Source: Trichocoleus desertorum ATA4-8-CV12 (lineage in GTDB: Bacteria; Cyanobacteriota; Cyanobacteriia; FACHB-46). From it: a DNA stretch of 64,000 nucleotides. The position numbers and the translations under genes were made by a program. This document shows, one piece after another, positions 34,503-42,919 of the stretch. The stretch is from NCBI GenBank assembly GCA_019358975.1, contig JAHHIL010000010.1, forward strand, positions 59,477-123,476. The letters are read 5' to 3'. The first letter of the stretch is position 1, and every line of letters begins with the position of its first letter. A model generated the notes under the pieces. It did no database searches. It was not told the origin of the DNA and was given only the letters and a program-made list of their open reading frames with translations.

Positions 34503-35138
34503 TTACCTCGCAACATTAATCACGTAACCAATCCGCTTCAAGATTTGCAAAGCATTGTAGAGTTCTCGATTGGAAGTAAACGGTGCAAATACACGCGATA
34601 GGGCATAAAGCCGACGTTCGGACTGCACCAGTTTTACAAATAGAATGTCATCTCCATTTGTCACCATGCCAAAACTCGGTTTTTCGGGTTGGGGATTTGC
34701 CATAAGATAGGCGAGCGTTTGAGGCAGAGCAGCCCAGACGGATAGTGCAGTTTTCTTGGACTCCAATACTACAACCCAAAACTGATTTAACAGCACCAAC
34801 ACATCGATTCGCCCTTGCAGCACCTCTTCTCCATCATTCAGCGTTAACTGCACCGATTCTTCTGCCCTTACCCGAAATGGTGGGTCATAAAAGCCTGCGA
34901 TCGCTAGCAATGGAGAGGCCAGCAATAATGTGACGGTTCCTTCCAGTAGTTGCCCTTCCGAGCGTTGATATAAATATCGCCGTCGCAACTCATCTAAAGC
35001 TGTTTGCTCAACCGTTGTAACTTCCGGTAACCCAGCCTGCCATTCTAAGAAAAACGCTTCATCTTCAGTTCTTGCCAGGTTAAATCGTCGTTCTGCCTCA
35101 GCAATTGTTGTAATAGCGTCAGTGATGGCAACTGTCAT
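34503..35138 (-). CDS. Restriction-endonuclease-like protein (PD-(D/E)XK fold)
   Basis: A 211-residue cytoplasmic protein of a type common in cyanobacteria and often labelled restriction endonuclease subunit R. The nuclease-like core is EEVLQGRIDVLVLLNQFWVV followed by VLESKKTALSVW. Asp in GRIDVLV and the E-x-K in LESKK match the PD-(D/E)XK active-site pattern. An upstream Glu (EGTVTLLL) may complete it. There is no methyltransferase or specificity gene beside it, so it is a solitary nuclease-like gene. Its biological role is unknown. Confidence 0.7.
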   Translation of the reverse strand: MTVAITDAITTIAEAERRFNLARTEDEAFFLEWQAGLPEVTTVEQTALDELRRRYLYQRSEGQLLEGTVTLLLASPLLAIAGFYDPPFRVRAEESVQLTLNDGEEVLQGRIDVLVLLNQFWVVVLESKKTALSVWAALPQTLAYLMANPQPEKPSFGMVTNGDDILFVKLVQSERRLYALSRVFAPFTSNRELYNALQILKRIGYVINVAR

Positions 35139-35265
35139 AGTGGCGATCGCGCAGGGTTACACCCAATGGTATCAAACTACTCCTGTGCTTGTTCTTGTGC
35201 GATTTATTGATGGTGCGATCGCCCCTTATCTACAAGCTGTGTTAGAGATGCAACTTGCTTTCCCA

Positions 35266-36027
35266 TTATTCAGCTTTAGCAGAAATTTTTCTCAGAGGAA
35301 AGCGTGGCAAGGCTTCTTTAGAGAGCCATCTTCGGCATATGTTTAGTGTATTTAGCCATTCGTCTACAGACAGGCTTTCTTTGTGCGAATGTTCATAACG
35401 ATATCCAACGCTGAGATTAACACCAGTAATCTCTCGACATAACGTCACAATATCCGTATAAGAGAAGCGATCGGGCTCTGTATATCCGGTCATACCTTGC
35501 ACATAGTCCCGAAATTCATCTGTACCAACTGAGTAACATTTAAAGTCTGAGCCATGACGACGATCGAGTTGGATCATGAATTGATGTTGAGAGTTAATCT
35601 CGTCTGCAATATCAGAATTCTTGGGATCACTCATCAACCAATTACTTCCTAGACCTCCAATTTCCTCACCATCAGTGATTAGTAGTGAATGGCCTAAGTC
35701 CTTGAGTAACCACAGGATTGCACATCCTGCTCTGTCATCAGCTCCAATTCCATAGACTGAGCTTGAAGATTGAAAAACATCATTTGAGAAAATCAGTTCA
35801 TGTTTTGCATTGTCAGATATTGCACCAAAGTTATCCCAAACTGTATCAGCATGAGCCACTAGCAAAACTTTATTCTTGCGCTGCCCTCTAATGTAAAGAA
35901 ACCGCTCTGGTCGTTCTCCTCGAAAAACAATCTCTTTATCGGGGATACCTAGAAAGTATTGAAAAATAGGTTCTGAACTTTCTAATGGAACTTCTAAAAA
36001 CTTTCTAAGAATCTCGATATCATTCAT
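35266..36027 (-). CDS. M20/M28-like zinc peptidase
   Basis: A 253-residue cytoplasmic metallopeptidase-like protein. Metal-binding motifs are in the order of the co-catalytic zinc families: VLLVAHADTVWDNFG (His and Asp), SVYGIGADDRAGCAI (bridging Asp), SLLITDGEEIGGLGS (catalytic Glu and metal Glu) and FMIQLDRRHGSDF (metal Asp). A last His is in YEHSHKESLSVDEW. The protein lacks the inserted lid/dimerisation domain of typical M20 enzymes, which explains the short length. Its substrate, probably a small peptide or acyl amino acid, is unknown. Confidence 0.8.
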   Translation of the reverse strand: MNDIEILRKFLEVPLESSEPIFQYFLGIPDKEIVFRGERPERFLYIRGQRKNKVLLVAHADTVWDNFGAISDNAKHELIFSNDVFQSSSSVYGIGADDRAGCAILWLLKDLGHSLLITDGEEIGGLGSNWLMSDPKNSDIADEINSQHQFMIQLDRRHGSDFKCYSVGTDEFRDYVQGMTGYTEPDRFSYTDIVTLCREITGVNLSVGYRYEHSHKESLSVDEWLNTLNICRRWLSKEALPRFPLRKISAKAE

Positions 36028-36168
36028 TTTTGAAGGTTAGAAATTTTTGCAGGAGTTTATATTTCTCATTCTCCATAGCATATAACCATATAACCAGAAT
36101 CTACAACAGAGCCGCCACAGTACATCTTCCATGCTAATCTCGACTTTAGTTGTCTAGTGCGATCGCTT

Positions 36169-36429
36169 ATGGGTAGCCAATCTAAAGCCAAAACTATTTT
36201 CATTCTTGCCTCAATGGTGGGCTGGCTGATTGTGGGAGCAGCACTGATCTATCTCTTCCCCGTAATTGCAGATCTAGTTGTCTCCTCCGATCACACCCAT
36301 CTCTGGATGAAAACTCTCAGCCGTGGTGATTACAACCCCGTGTTGGCGGAGGTTGGAGGCGGTGTTGCTCTGATCATTACTGTAGCGGCGAATATCATTT
36401 GGTATCAGCGGTTTGAAGGAAAGCTGTAG
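36169..36429 (+). CDS. Small two-helix membrane protein upstream of MATE pump
   Basis: An 86-residue protein from ATG 36169; a GTG at 36157 within a HIP1-like site is an alternative. Helix 1 is TIFILASMVGWLIVGAALIYLF and helix 2 is VGGGVALIITVAANIIWY, separated by a loop of about 35 residues with His residues (SSDHTHLWMK). It ends five bases before the MATE start, whose ribosome-binding AGGG overlaps this stop codon. The two are therefore probably translationally coupled. Function unknown. Confidence 0.7.
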   Translation: MGSQSKAKTIFILASMVGWLIVGAALIYLFPVIADLVVSSDHTHLWMKTLSRGDYNPVLAEVGGGVALIITVAANIIWYQRFEGKL

Positions 36430-36434
36430 GGCGC

Positions 36435-37757
36435 ATGTCTGCCAACTCGCCATCTCCTCCTTTTCTGCGTCGCTTCTATCGGTTAGCGATCGTCAATATC
36501 TTTTCCAACTTGATGGTGCCATTGGCAGGATTGGTCGATGTGGCATTTTTGGGACACCTCTCAGAAATCCGACATTTGGCAGGAGTGGCTATAGCGACTG
36601 TATTGTTCAACTATCTCTACTGGACCTTTGGCTTTCTCCGCATGGGCACTACTGGGATGACTGCTCAAGCCGTAGGAAGGGGCGATCGCGATGCGGCATT
36701 GCTTGTGAGTTTGCGACATGGATTAGTAGCCTTAGGGATAGGCTTAATAATTCTGCTATTACAAGTGCCCTTAAGAGCGATCGGTTTTACCCTCCTTAGC
36801 GCTACAACGGAGATAAAGCTAGCGGGTCAAGCTTATTACAATGCTTTAATTTGGGGTGCTCCAGCCACATTGATCAACTTTGTGCTGATCGGTTGGTTTT
36901 TAGGTCGAGAGCAGAGCGGTAAAGTCCTATTGCTCTCTGCCATTAGCAGCCTCACGAATTCTTTTATGGATTACTTCTTTGTGGTGCGTTGGGGCTGGGA
37001 AAGTGCCGGAGCAGGAGCTTCTACCGCATTGAGCCAATATCTCATGTTACTCACTGGTATGTGGCTTGTATGGCGAGAAATTCGTTGGTCACAGGTACAA
37101 GCGATCGCCTCTAAAATCTGGGAACCTATTGCTCTTAAAGCTGCGTTCACGCTCAATCGCGAGATTCTCATCCGTACCTTTGCCCTGATTTCCACCTTTG
37201 CCGTCTTTACCAACCTCAGTTCTACCTTTGGCACCACTGTTTTAGCGACGAACACTGTTTTGTTGCAAGTCGTGACGCTGGCGGCTTACCTTATTGATGG
37301 CCTCGCCTTTGCCACTGAAAGTTTAGCGGGTATCTTTCGCGGTCAAGGCAAAAATGAGCAATTACGATTACTGCTGTGGATTTCGGGTGGCACCAGTTTT
37401 GGATTGGGGTTGGGATTCGCGATCGCCTTTATCCTTAACCCTAATTTTTTCTTTGGGCTGCTCACCAACCATACCGATGTTTTGCAGGGAATTAATCAGT
37501 ATGTAGTGTGGCTATTACCCGTTCTAGGTTTTGGCTCGATCGCCTATATGTTGGATGGTTATTTTATTGGCTTAACAGCCGGGAAAATTTTGCGGCAGTC
37601 GGTGGTGGTAGCGGCTGTGGTGGGTTTTGTACCTGTGGCGATCGCGGCTTGGTACTGGCAAAACACCCATCTGTTGTGGTTTGCGCTGACTCTATTTATG
37701 ACCACAAGAGCTTTGATGCTAGGGAAACAAGTGCCTGAATCTTTGCGATCGATTTAG
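36435..37757 (+). CDS. MATE-family efflux transporter
   Basis: A 440-residue transporter with about twelve membrane helices in two six-helix bundles. It exports drugs or metabolites in exchange for Na+ or H+. The N-terminal FRRFYRLAIVNIFSNLMVPL and AGLVDVAFLGHL are the typical MATE opening, with the conserved Asp of helix 1. LRMGTTGMTAQAVGRGD is the helix 2-3 loop, and an equivalent appears in the second half. The pattern is closest to the DinF-like branch. ATG 36435 is coupled to the small upstream gene. Confidence 0.93.
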   Translation: MSANSPSPPFLRRFYRLAIVNIFSNLMVPLAGLVDVAFLGHLSEIRHLAGVAIATVLFNYLYWTFGFLRMGTTGMTAQAVGRGDRDAALLVSLRHGLVALGIGLIILLLQVPLRAIGFTLLSATTEIKLAGQAYYNALIWGAPATLINFVLIGWFLGREQSGKVLLLSAISSLTNSFMDYFFVVRWGWESAGAGASTALSQYLMLLTGMWLVWREIRWSQVQAIASKIWEPIALKAAFTLNREILIRTFALISTFAVFTNLSSTFGTTVLATNTVLLQVVTLAAYLIDGLAFATESLAGIFRGQGKNEQLRLLLWISGGTSFGLGLGFAIAFILNPNFFFGLLTNHTDVLQGINQYVVWLLPVLGFGSIAYMLDGYFIGLTAGKILRQSVVVAAVVGFVPVAIAAWYWQNTHLLWFALTLFMTTRALMLGKQVPESLRSI

Positions 37758-37822
37758 CAATTGGGAGACTGCTTGAATTCTATTTTGAATGTGCAGTACC
37801 TCAAGCAGCCTCCTCCAAAAAC

Positions 37823-38158
37823 TTATTTGGGCAAACTGCCTATACTCAAAGGCACCATTTCTCCTTTGGTGGTAAAGCCCAATAACATGGGTTCTTGCGG
37901 TCGTATTAACTTGCCTGTAAGGGCGCAGCGTTCTTCTTGTTGAGCAGTGGCATCGACGCTGGCTCGGATATCTGAGAGCGAAATTTGGGGTTGAGAGTTG
38001 CCAGACTTCTGTCGCACGAAGTCCCACAAAATATCGCGAATTAATGCCTGATAGCCTTGATTTCCTGACAATTCTTTCAGGTGCTCTTTTAGCTCGCGTT
38101 CCAAGCGAATACTAGTAACTTCCATTTCGGTGGTGGGGGTGCGAGTAATCGTATGCAT
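37823..38158 (-). CDS. Ribbon-helix-helix-type DNA-binding protein
   Basis: A 111-residue protein. Residues 11-50 have the CopG/MetJ pattern, a strand EVTSIRLERELKEHL then a second helix GYQALIRDILWDFVR, expected to bind DNA as a dimer of dimers. The C-terminal part (EERCALTGKLIRPQEPMLLG) contains a single Cys and may form a small beta structure. It might regulate itself through the palindrome 29 bases upstream. No toxin partner is visible. The start is ATG 38158. Confidence 0.75.
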   Translation of the reverse strand: MHTITRTPTTEMEVTSIRLERELKEHLKELSGNQGYQALIRDILWDFVRQKSGNSQPQISLSDIRASVDATAQQEERCALTGKLIRPQEPMLLGFTTKGEMVPLSIGSLPK

Positions 38159-38186
38159 GATTTTTTTCCTCTAAGATCTGGACATG

Positions 38187-38199
38187 CTTGTAATACAAG
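38187..38199 (-). promoter_or_regulatory. Palindromic operator candidate for the RHH gene
   Basis: CTTGTAATACAAG is a perfect palindrome (6+1+6) in the promoter region of the RHH gene, 29 bases before its start. GTGTAGTATGTAAACA follows at once. A similar combination, TGTATTAC and GTGTAAAC, lies on the minus strand at 18500-18525. RHH proteins commonly bind such short palindromes for autorepression. Confidence 0.4.
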
Positions 38200-38321
38200 T
38201 GTAGTATGTAAACAGTCAAATGCAAATTTATCGGTTGAGCGAGTCTTCAGTGAGTCTTTTACCCACCACCCACAATCCACGGCATACGGCCAATTGCCCC
38301 CGCAGTTGGAACTCGATAAAC

Positions 38322-38507
38322 ATGCCCGTGGAATTTTTGTTGGCAGCAGGCTATGGCCTATCGCTAGCAGCAACGGGTGCAGGCAAAGGATTGGCAGGAT
38401 CGCAGCGACCATTTGATGGCATTAATCGGCAGCTTGGCCTCAGAAAAGAGGTAGAGCGACGAAGCGGGCGGTACAGGTTTAGAAATGCTGTACCCACAAA
38501 AGACTAG
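38322..38507 (+). CDS. Possible small protein, 61 residues
   Basis: ATG 38322 opens a 61-codon frame: MPVEFLLAAGYGLSLAATGA, then a Gly/Arg-containing tail ending RNAVPTKD. The first half could be a membrane helix. No good ribosome-binding site is seen. In its favour, a plus-strand terminator lies 26 bases past the stop with no other gene for it to serve. It may equally be the untranslated leader of the HNH gene or a small RNA. Confidence 0.3.
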   Translation: MPVEFLLAAGYGLSLAATGAGKGLAGSQRPFDGINRQLGLRKEVERRSGRYRFRNAVPTKD

Positions 38508-38532
38508 AAAACTCACCAATAGTGTTTTCCAG

Positions 38533-38566
38533 CCCCCGCTTCTACTCAACAGAAGTGGGGGTTTTT
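38533..38566 (+). terminator. Plus-strand terminator between RHH and HNH genes
   Basis: CCCCCGCTTCT (38533-38543) pairs with AGAAGTGGGGG (38551-38561), an 11-bp stem with one wobble and a 7-base loop, followed by T5. The HNH start codon comes only 25 bases later, so it may attenuate that gene or end an upstream short transcript. Confidence 0.85.
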
Positions 38567-38590
38567 AGTATGAGGAGTCAAACCGTGAGG

Positions 38591-39118
38591 ATGACAACGA
38601 ATGTTTTAGAGCAATCGGTGGTGGTGTTCTCCAAGAACTACCTCCCCCTCAGCCGCATCAACATCAAGCGGGCAATTTCCCTGTTGGTGATTGGTAAGGC
38701 AGAACCGATGACCCTAGAAGATACAGCAGAAGATATGGCAGGTTGGCAAGTTCGTTCTCCCAACTCAATCTTTTATGTGCCCAATCACATTCGCCTCACG
38801 GTTGCCAGCACAGAGCGGATCTGGAAAATCCCAGCCGTCAGTCGGCGCGAAATTCTGCGGCGAGACCACCACACTTGCCAGTACTGCGGCAGCACCAAGC
38901 GTTTGACGATCGACCACATCATTCCCCGATCGAAAGGCGGAAAACACACTTGGGACAACGTAGTTATAGCCTGCGAACGGTGTAATCAGCACAAAGGAGA
39001 CCGCACTCCCCATGAAGCAGGCATGATCCTCCGCACCAAACCCAAAGCGCCCATTCATCCCACCATCGCTTTCGCTGAACAGTTCTGGCAAGTTCGTAAA
39101 GAGGAACCTCCATGCTGA
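38591..39118 (+). CDS. HNH endonuclease
   Basis: A 175-residue protein with a C-terminal HNH nuclease domain. A zinc-binding Cys pair is in HHTCQYCGS, and the nuclease motif is LTIDHIIPRSKGGKHTWDNV followed by ACERCNQHKGDR. The N-terminal 80 residues (VVVFSKNYLPLSRINIKRAI) are typical of cyanobacterial stand-alone HNH proteins that have no methylase partner. ATG 38591 is chosen because AGGAG lies just upstream; ATG 38570 inside the terminator tail is an alternative. Its stop overlaps the next start. Confidence 0.9.
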   Translation: MTTNVLEQSVVVFSKNYLPLSRINIKRAISLLVIGKAEPMTLEDTAEDMAGWQVRSPNSIFYVPNHIRLTVASTERIWKIPAVSRREILRRDHHTCQYCGSTKRLTIDHIIPRSKGGKHTWDNVVIACERCNQHKGDRTPHEAGMILRTKPKAPIHPTIAFAEQFWQVRKEEPPC

Positions 39119-39498
39119 AACTCACCTACACCGACCTGGGTTTGCACTTAGAGCGACTGGCTCAATCTCCTGAGGAGCTGGTAGCCCGACGCGCCATCTT
39201 AGCGCTACGCATGAACCAAAATCTGCATTTTGAACCCAGTCGAGCCGCCTTCTTGCTCCCTGCCGATCTCCCAGAATTACCGATACTGGAAGCGACAATT
39301 CGACGAGAAAAAGGAGATGCGATTGCCCTCTTCCCCGTTTGCGAGGACTCCGTTGAAGTCAGTCTGCGCGGTATGTGGATCGCTCCAGAAGTAGATGCTC
39401 ATGAAGGTATCTTTATTGCAGTCATGAGCGATCGCCTGGAGTTTCTGCTCCACAAGCTCTGGCAAGTAAGCCAAACGCAAGTCTCGTTCTTATTATGA
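39112..39498 (+). CDS. Alr0857-family hypothetical protein
   Basis: A 128-residue cytoplasmic protein whose ATG overlaps the HNH stop by seven bases, so translation is coupled. It is predicted alpha/beta with no signal peptide. Features include LKLTYTDLGLHLERLAQSPE, then AAFLLPADLPELP and VEVSLRGMWIAPEVDAHEG. Cyanobacterial proteins of this length and pattern are usually placed in the alr0857 family, of unknown function. The coupling suggests it works with the HNH protein, perhaps as a partner. Confidence 0.75.
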   Translation: MLKLTYTDLGLHLERLAQSPEELVARRAILALRMNQNLHFEPSRAAFLLPADLPELPILEATIRREKGDAIALFPVCEDSVEVSLRGMWIAPEVDAHEGIFIAVMSDRLEFLLHKLWQVSQTQVSFLL

Positions 39499-39820
39499 GC
39501 AGATGAGCTAAACCAGCAGCAACGTTAAATTTGTACCACGGGAGAGGGTAGATATCTATCCTCTCTAAAACTATTAAAGACAATAACAGGATACGAGGCA
39601 CATTGCTTTGGCTATTAACACCAACGAGAGGTAGCGCCTTTGCCAAACTGACGGGTAAAGCCCATCGCCGACTGATTCGTCAGTGTTACTAGCAGATTTG
39701 CTGACAAACCGATTAGCAAATACGTTTTTCGATGCATTTTCACTATTTCCTAGGGATCAAGTTTCTTTTAATAAAAATCAACTACTGTCTTAAAAGCATT
39801 AAGAAAAGCAACAACTAATC
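39499..39820. other. Intergenic stretch, convergent
   Basis: It lies between the stop of the Alr0857-type gene and the stop of the minus-strand gene at 39821. A weak hairpin, ACTGACGG..CTGATTCGTCAGT near 39644-39686, could end the plus-strand transcript. I see no credible gene. Confidence 0.4.
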
Positions 39821-40402
39821 TTATGGCTGAACAAGTTGAAGCTCCACCAGTGGAGTGAGTACTTCTCCTGTCCAGAGGTTTTCTAATATTCTTTGTGAGA
39901 CTCCTGGTTCCATCCACTCCAAAGGACCCTCTTCAGGAAATTCACGATAATTGAACCGAAACTGATAGGTACCTGGATACAGGGGGGAAAAACTATAAAT
40001 GTCTTGGCTTGGGAAAGGAATATTTAGAATCAACTGGCGATCGCGCTTTTTCTTCCGATTTTGCATCCAAAACAGATAGGCATGACAGGACAAAGTTACT
40101 GTTTTTCCGGGAAGTACCAGAAAATAGTCAGATTCAAGAGGTGGGTTATATCGCTCACAGCTGATACCTGTCCGCATTAATTGCCCGTCGGGTGCAATCA
40201 TTTCTGGACGCATGGAGAAAAAATTCCCTGAAAAGTAAAAGGAGGTCTGCGTATGATTAGTAATGCGAACACCAAGTAGCGCAAAAGTAAAAGCACCGCG
40301 CTTCGCTTCCGGGATGGGTAATACTCTTGGCGACACCGAAGTTTCAAACCCAATCCCGTCTACTTCAATCACATTGCTGCCATTTGATTCACTTGATGTC
40401 AT
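39821..40402 (-). CDS. Hypothetical beta-sandwich-like protein
   Basis: A 193-residue protein. ATG 40402 is used because AAGGG lies nine bases upstream and longer frames would overlap the GNAT gene. It is predominantly beta: FTFALLGVRITNHTQTSFYF, MIAPDGQLMRTGISCERY, FLVLPGKTVTLSCHAYLF and YPGTYQFRFNYREFPEEGPL. This resembles an Ig-like or jelly-roll sandwich. No signal peptide and no catalytic motif are visible. It is the last gene of a minus-strand group with the GNAT and secreted protein genes. Confidence 0.65.
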   Translation of the reverse strand: MTSSESNGSNVIEVDGIGFETSVSPRVLPIPEAKRGAFTFALLGVRITNHTQTSFYFSGNFFSMRPEMIAPDGQLMRTGISCERYNPPLESDYFLVLPGKTVTLSCHAYLFWMQNRKKKRDRQLILNIPFPSQDIYSFSPLYPGTYQFRFNYREFPEEGPLEWMEPGVSQRILENLWTGEVLTPLVELQLVQP

Positions 40403-40473
40403 GTTAAACACCCTTGCTATGCCAGGTTTTTTAGTACTGTCATGATAGGCAGTAATAGAAGCGATCGCTAACT

Positions 40474-41028
40474 CTACCTGAGCAATGCCAAAATCAAACC
40501 AACGGCTAACAGCCCCATCAATAGGATCAGAGGCACATAGGTAGAATGTTTTTCTGCGCTGGCAGTTGGGAGAAGTTGCTTTTCCAACATAAAGCAAGGA
40601 ATCCACTCGCCAACCTCAGCCCAGAAGCCATCTTTGCGGATCAGCTTATAACCTTGGGCCTGGTAAAAACCTACAGCCGTCAGCGATGACAGCACCCAGA
40701 GAGAGCGATATCCTTTCTCAATTGCAGCTACTTCTAATGCTTGCAAAACCTGGCTACCAATACCTTGCCGAGCAAATTGAGGATGGGTATAAACAGCCGT
40801 AATCTGTCGTTGCTTCGTTGACAGACCCGAAAAACCCACTAACTCAGCTTTATATTCAGCCAGAAAAACCGTTTCATTCGATCCCCGCCACAAGGCTTGT
40901 CCCTCAACCAACACCTGAATTTGCTTCGGATTGTAGTCAGCAGAGCAGAGCGTCCTGAAAGCCTTTGTTTGCAAATCAATCATGCGATCGCGGTCTTCTA
41001 ATCGGGCTAGCCGGATGTTAACGTCCAT
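40474..41028 (-). CDS. GNAT acetyltransferase with C-terminal membrane helix
   Basis: A 184-residue protein starting at ATG 41028 (MDVNIRLARLEDRDR is the usual GNAT start). The acetyl-CoA loop is FARQGIGSQVLQALEVAAIE, preceded by the strand AVYTHPQ and followed by LTAVGFYQAQGYK. After the domain a linker leads to a hydrophobic helix, VPLILLMGLLAVGLILALL, and one final Arg. A GNAT domain tethered by a C-terminal tail anchor is uncommon and suggests a membrane-associated substrate. The substrate is not known. Confidence 0.85.
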   Translation of the reverse strand: MDVNIRLARLEDRDRMIDLQTKAFRTLCSADYNPKQIQVLVEGQALWRGSNETVFLAEYKAELVGFSGLSTKQRQITAVYTHPQFARQGIGSQVLQALEVAAIEKGYRSLWVLSSLTAVGFYQAQGYKLIRKDGFWAEVGEWIPCFMLEKQLLPTASAEKHSTYVPLILLMGLLAVGLILALLR

Positions 41029-41111
41029 GATGGTTAAGATTGGACTGAGGAGGTTCCGAGCTTCTACGCGATCGCGCTGAATTGAGGACCAATCGCTAGC
41101 GCAACCAGTCA

Positions 41112-41477
41112 CTAACGAGAGCGGGATTCATAATACTTATACTGTCGCGTTTTCGTCAGATACTCCAAGAAGCCTTGACGCGGTTCATAGCGGAAATAGC
41201 CATTGGCCTCTGAAGCATCGTCATCAAAAGCCATCCAGTAGGGGCCTAGCTCCTTACTGGCAATTTTACGAGTCAAGCAACCACGGGCATTACAAGTTTT
41301 TGTGGTTGTGTTAGTCAGGGTGATGCTCTCTTTACCATCACTCCGCACATAGGTACCGAGGGGAATCATCTCAGATAAGGTCGCTCCTTCTGGCCACCAA
41401 GCCTGAGTTGGTGGAGCCACCACGGTACCGATTACTAAAGTAATAGCCGTCAGTGTTAGAGAGGTTAATAGTTTCAT
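41112..41477 (-). CDS. Secreted hypothetical protein
   Basis: A 121-residue protein with a clear signal peptide, MKLLTSLTLTAITLVIGTVV, cleaved near AQA or TQA-W. The mature part has two Cys residues (KTCNARGCLTRK) that can form a disulphide, and aromatic-rich segments (YWMAFDDD, YFRYEPRQGF, RQYKYYESRSR). It is probably periplasmic. No family is recognised. It is the first gene of the minus-strand group ending at 39821. Confidence 0.75.
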   Translation of the reverse strand: MKLLTSLTLTAITLVIGTVVAPPTQAWWPEGATLSEMIPLGTYVRSDGKESITLTNTTTKTCNARGCLTRKIASKELGPYWMAFDDDASEANGYFRYEPRQGFLEYLTKTRQYKYYESRSR

Positions 41478-41702
41478 TTAGGGTTCTTGTCGAGTTGTGA
41501 GAGGATGGTTTTGTGAATGGCATCCAATACCACTCCAGGTAATGAATACCACTCGTAAGGGGTTAATTACAGATACTTACCCTAAAATTCCCTGAGGGTT
41601 AACGTAACTATCGATACTTCTTCCTTAGTTTCTCTACTATTAAGTTCTCTAGAGCATAGTGAGGAGACTTACTGCACTAGCTAAGAGCTGAGTAAATCAG
41701 TT

Positions 41703-42410
41703 TTACTTGTACGTAGTTAAATTTATGAATTCTTCATCTTCTCGAATTTGAGAGAAAGTCGGATCAGAAGCTACCATTGCTCGACAGCTAGGATTAAAGT
41801 TAATTGCCCATCTCAGACATCTAACTGTTAAGGCAGCATTACCTTGCAATGCGTAACATCTCGCTTTGGCATACCAAATGTATGCATCTTCATATTCAGT
41901 TTGGAGCGCTTGGTCTAAAGACTTAATTGCTTTTTGATACTGAGCCAAATTGGAAAATACAATACCACGGACAAACCAAGCTTGAGCATTATTGTGTTGT
42001 AAGTGAATTGCTCGATCTAAAGATTCAATTGCCTCCTTGTAGCTTCCTGATGCATTTTGAGCTGTAGCAAGCAAATTCCATGCAGCCAAGCTATTAGGCT
42101 CTAGCTCAATTGCTTTGTTTAAGGATGCGATTGACTCTAAGAATCTTGATTCCGAGAGAAAAGCATGTCCTTGTTTTAGGTGGTCGGTCGCAGTGAAAAA
42201 CAACTCAGGACTTGCTTTTTGGAGAGATTTTTGGAGAAATTCAACCTTTCTGGCTAGATCTTGGATTTTTTGAGGTTCTTCAGAAGATGACTGATTTGAA
42301 CTCAACAACAGCGAGCATATGGTTCCATTAACTAAGCCTGTAAGCCGATTTTTCTCTAGTTGAGTGTCTGATACAATACGTCTCATTCGAAGTGTTGTAT
42401 CACTTTTCAT
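41703..42410 (-). CDS. TPR-repeat protein, C-terminal part of a frameshifted gene
   Basis: 235 residues from ATG 42410. After a coiled-coil-like N-terminal part come about four tetratricopeptide repeats: AWNLLATAQNASGSYKEAIE, AQAWFVRGIVFSNLAQYQKA and IWYAKARCYALQGNAA among them. The open frame continues upstream of 42410 without a stop to about 42494 (VLEAQSVVEELKQKTSIAKQ). There it would join the 42476-42919 product if one base were added in an A6 run. The two parts therefore probably form one membrane-anchored TPR protein of about 400 residues. TPR domains bind partner proteins. Confidence 0.8.
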   Translation of the reverse strand: MKSDTTLRMRRIVSDTQLEKNRLTGLVNGTICSLLLSSNQSSSEEPQKIQDLARKVEFLQKSLQKASPELFFTATDHLKQGHAFLSESRFLESIASLNKAIELEPNSLAAWNLLATAQNASGSYKEAIESLDRAIHLQHNNAQAWFVRGIVFSNLAQYQKAIKSLDQALQTEYEDAYIWYAKARCYALQGNAALTVRCLRWAINFNPSCRAMVASDPTFSQIREDEEFINLTTYK

Positions 42411-42475
42411 TACTTCAATTTCTTGTTTTGCAATCGAAGTTTTTTGTTTAAGCTCTTCTACAACACTTTGAGCTT

Positions 42476-42919
42476 CTAAAACCGTGTTTTGTATTTTTTC
42501 GTACTCTCTGTTAATTCTTTTCGAACTTCAGATGCCAATTGCTCAACCAGGCTTTTACGTAAAAACCATGCAACTATCCCCAAAGCAATAGGAATTAAAG
42601 TTAGTACCGCAATTAAAACTCCCATTCCTGCCATAAGAATATCAATTAAGCTTGTCGAGCGATTTACAGCACGATCAACCTCAGATTGAACACGCTCACC
42701 AACTTTATTGCTTTTTTCTATTATTTCTTCAACTTCTTCTCGCTGTTGGGTTGATAGTGAAGAAGATGAACTAGATTGTTGCAGAGTAGATGGTGATGGA
42801 GATGGAAGAGCCTTGGGAGAAGTCGAAGCAGCTATTTGAGCTACCACGAGATCAATAAGGAACAGAAATATCAGAGTGGCTCCTGTTAGATACTTGATTT
42901 GTGCCAATATCTTGTTCAT
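42476..42919 (-). CDS. Membrane-anchor N-terminal part of the frameshifted TPR gene
   Basis: 147 residues. The N-terminal hydrophobic segment LTGATLIFLFLIDLVVAQIA is a signal peptide or anchor, followed by a Ser/Pro-rich linker with a run of Ser. A charged helix (QREEVEEIIEKSNKVGERVQ) and a second membrane helix (GVLIAVLTLIPIALGIVAWF) come next. The frame ends at KKYKTRF just after an A6 run (42494-42499). A one-base shift there leads into the TPR frame through a continuous coiled coil, so this is likely the N-terminal half of one gene. Confidence 0.75.
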   Translation of the reverse strand: MNKILAQIKYLTGATLIFLFLIDLVVAQIAASTSPKALPSPSPSTLQQSSSSSSLSTQQREEVEEIIEKSNKVGERVQSEVDRAVNRSTSLIDILMAGMGVLIAVLTLIPIALGIVAWFLRKSLVEQLASEVRKELTESTKKYKTRF

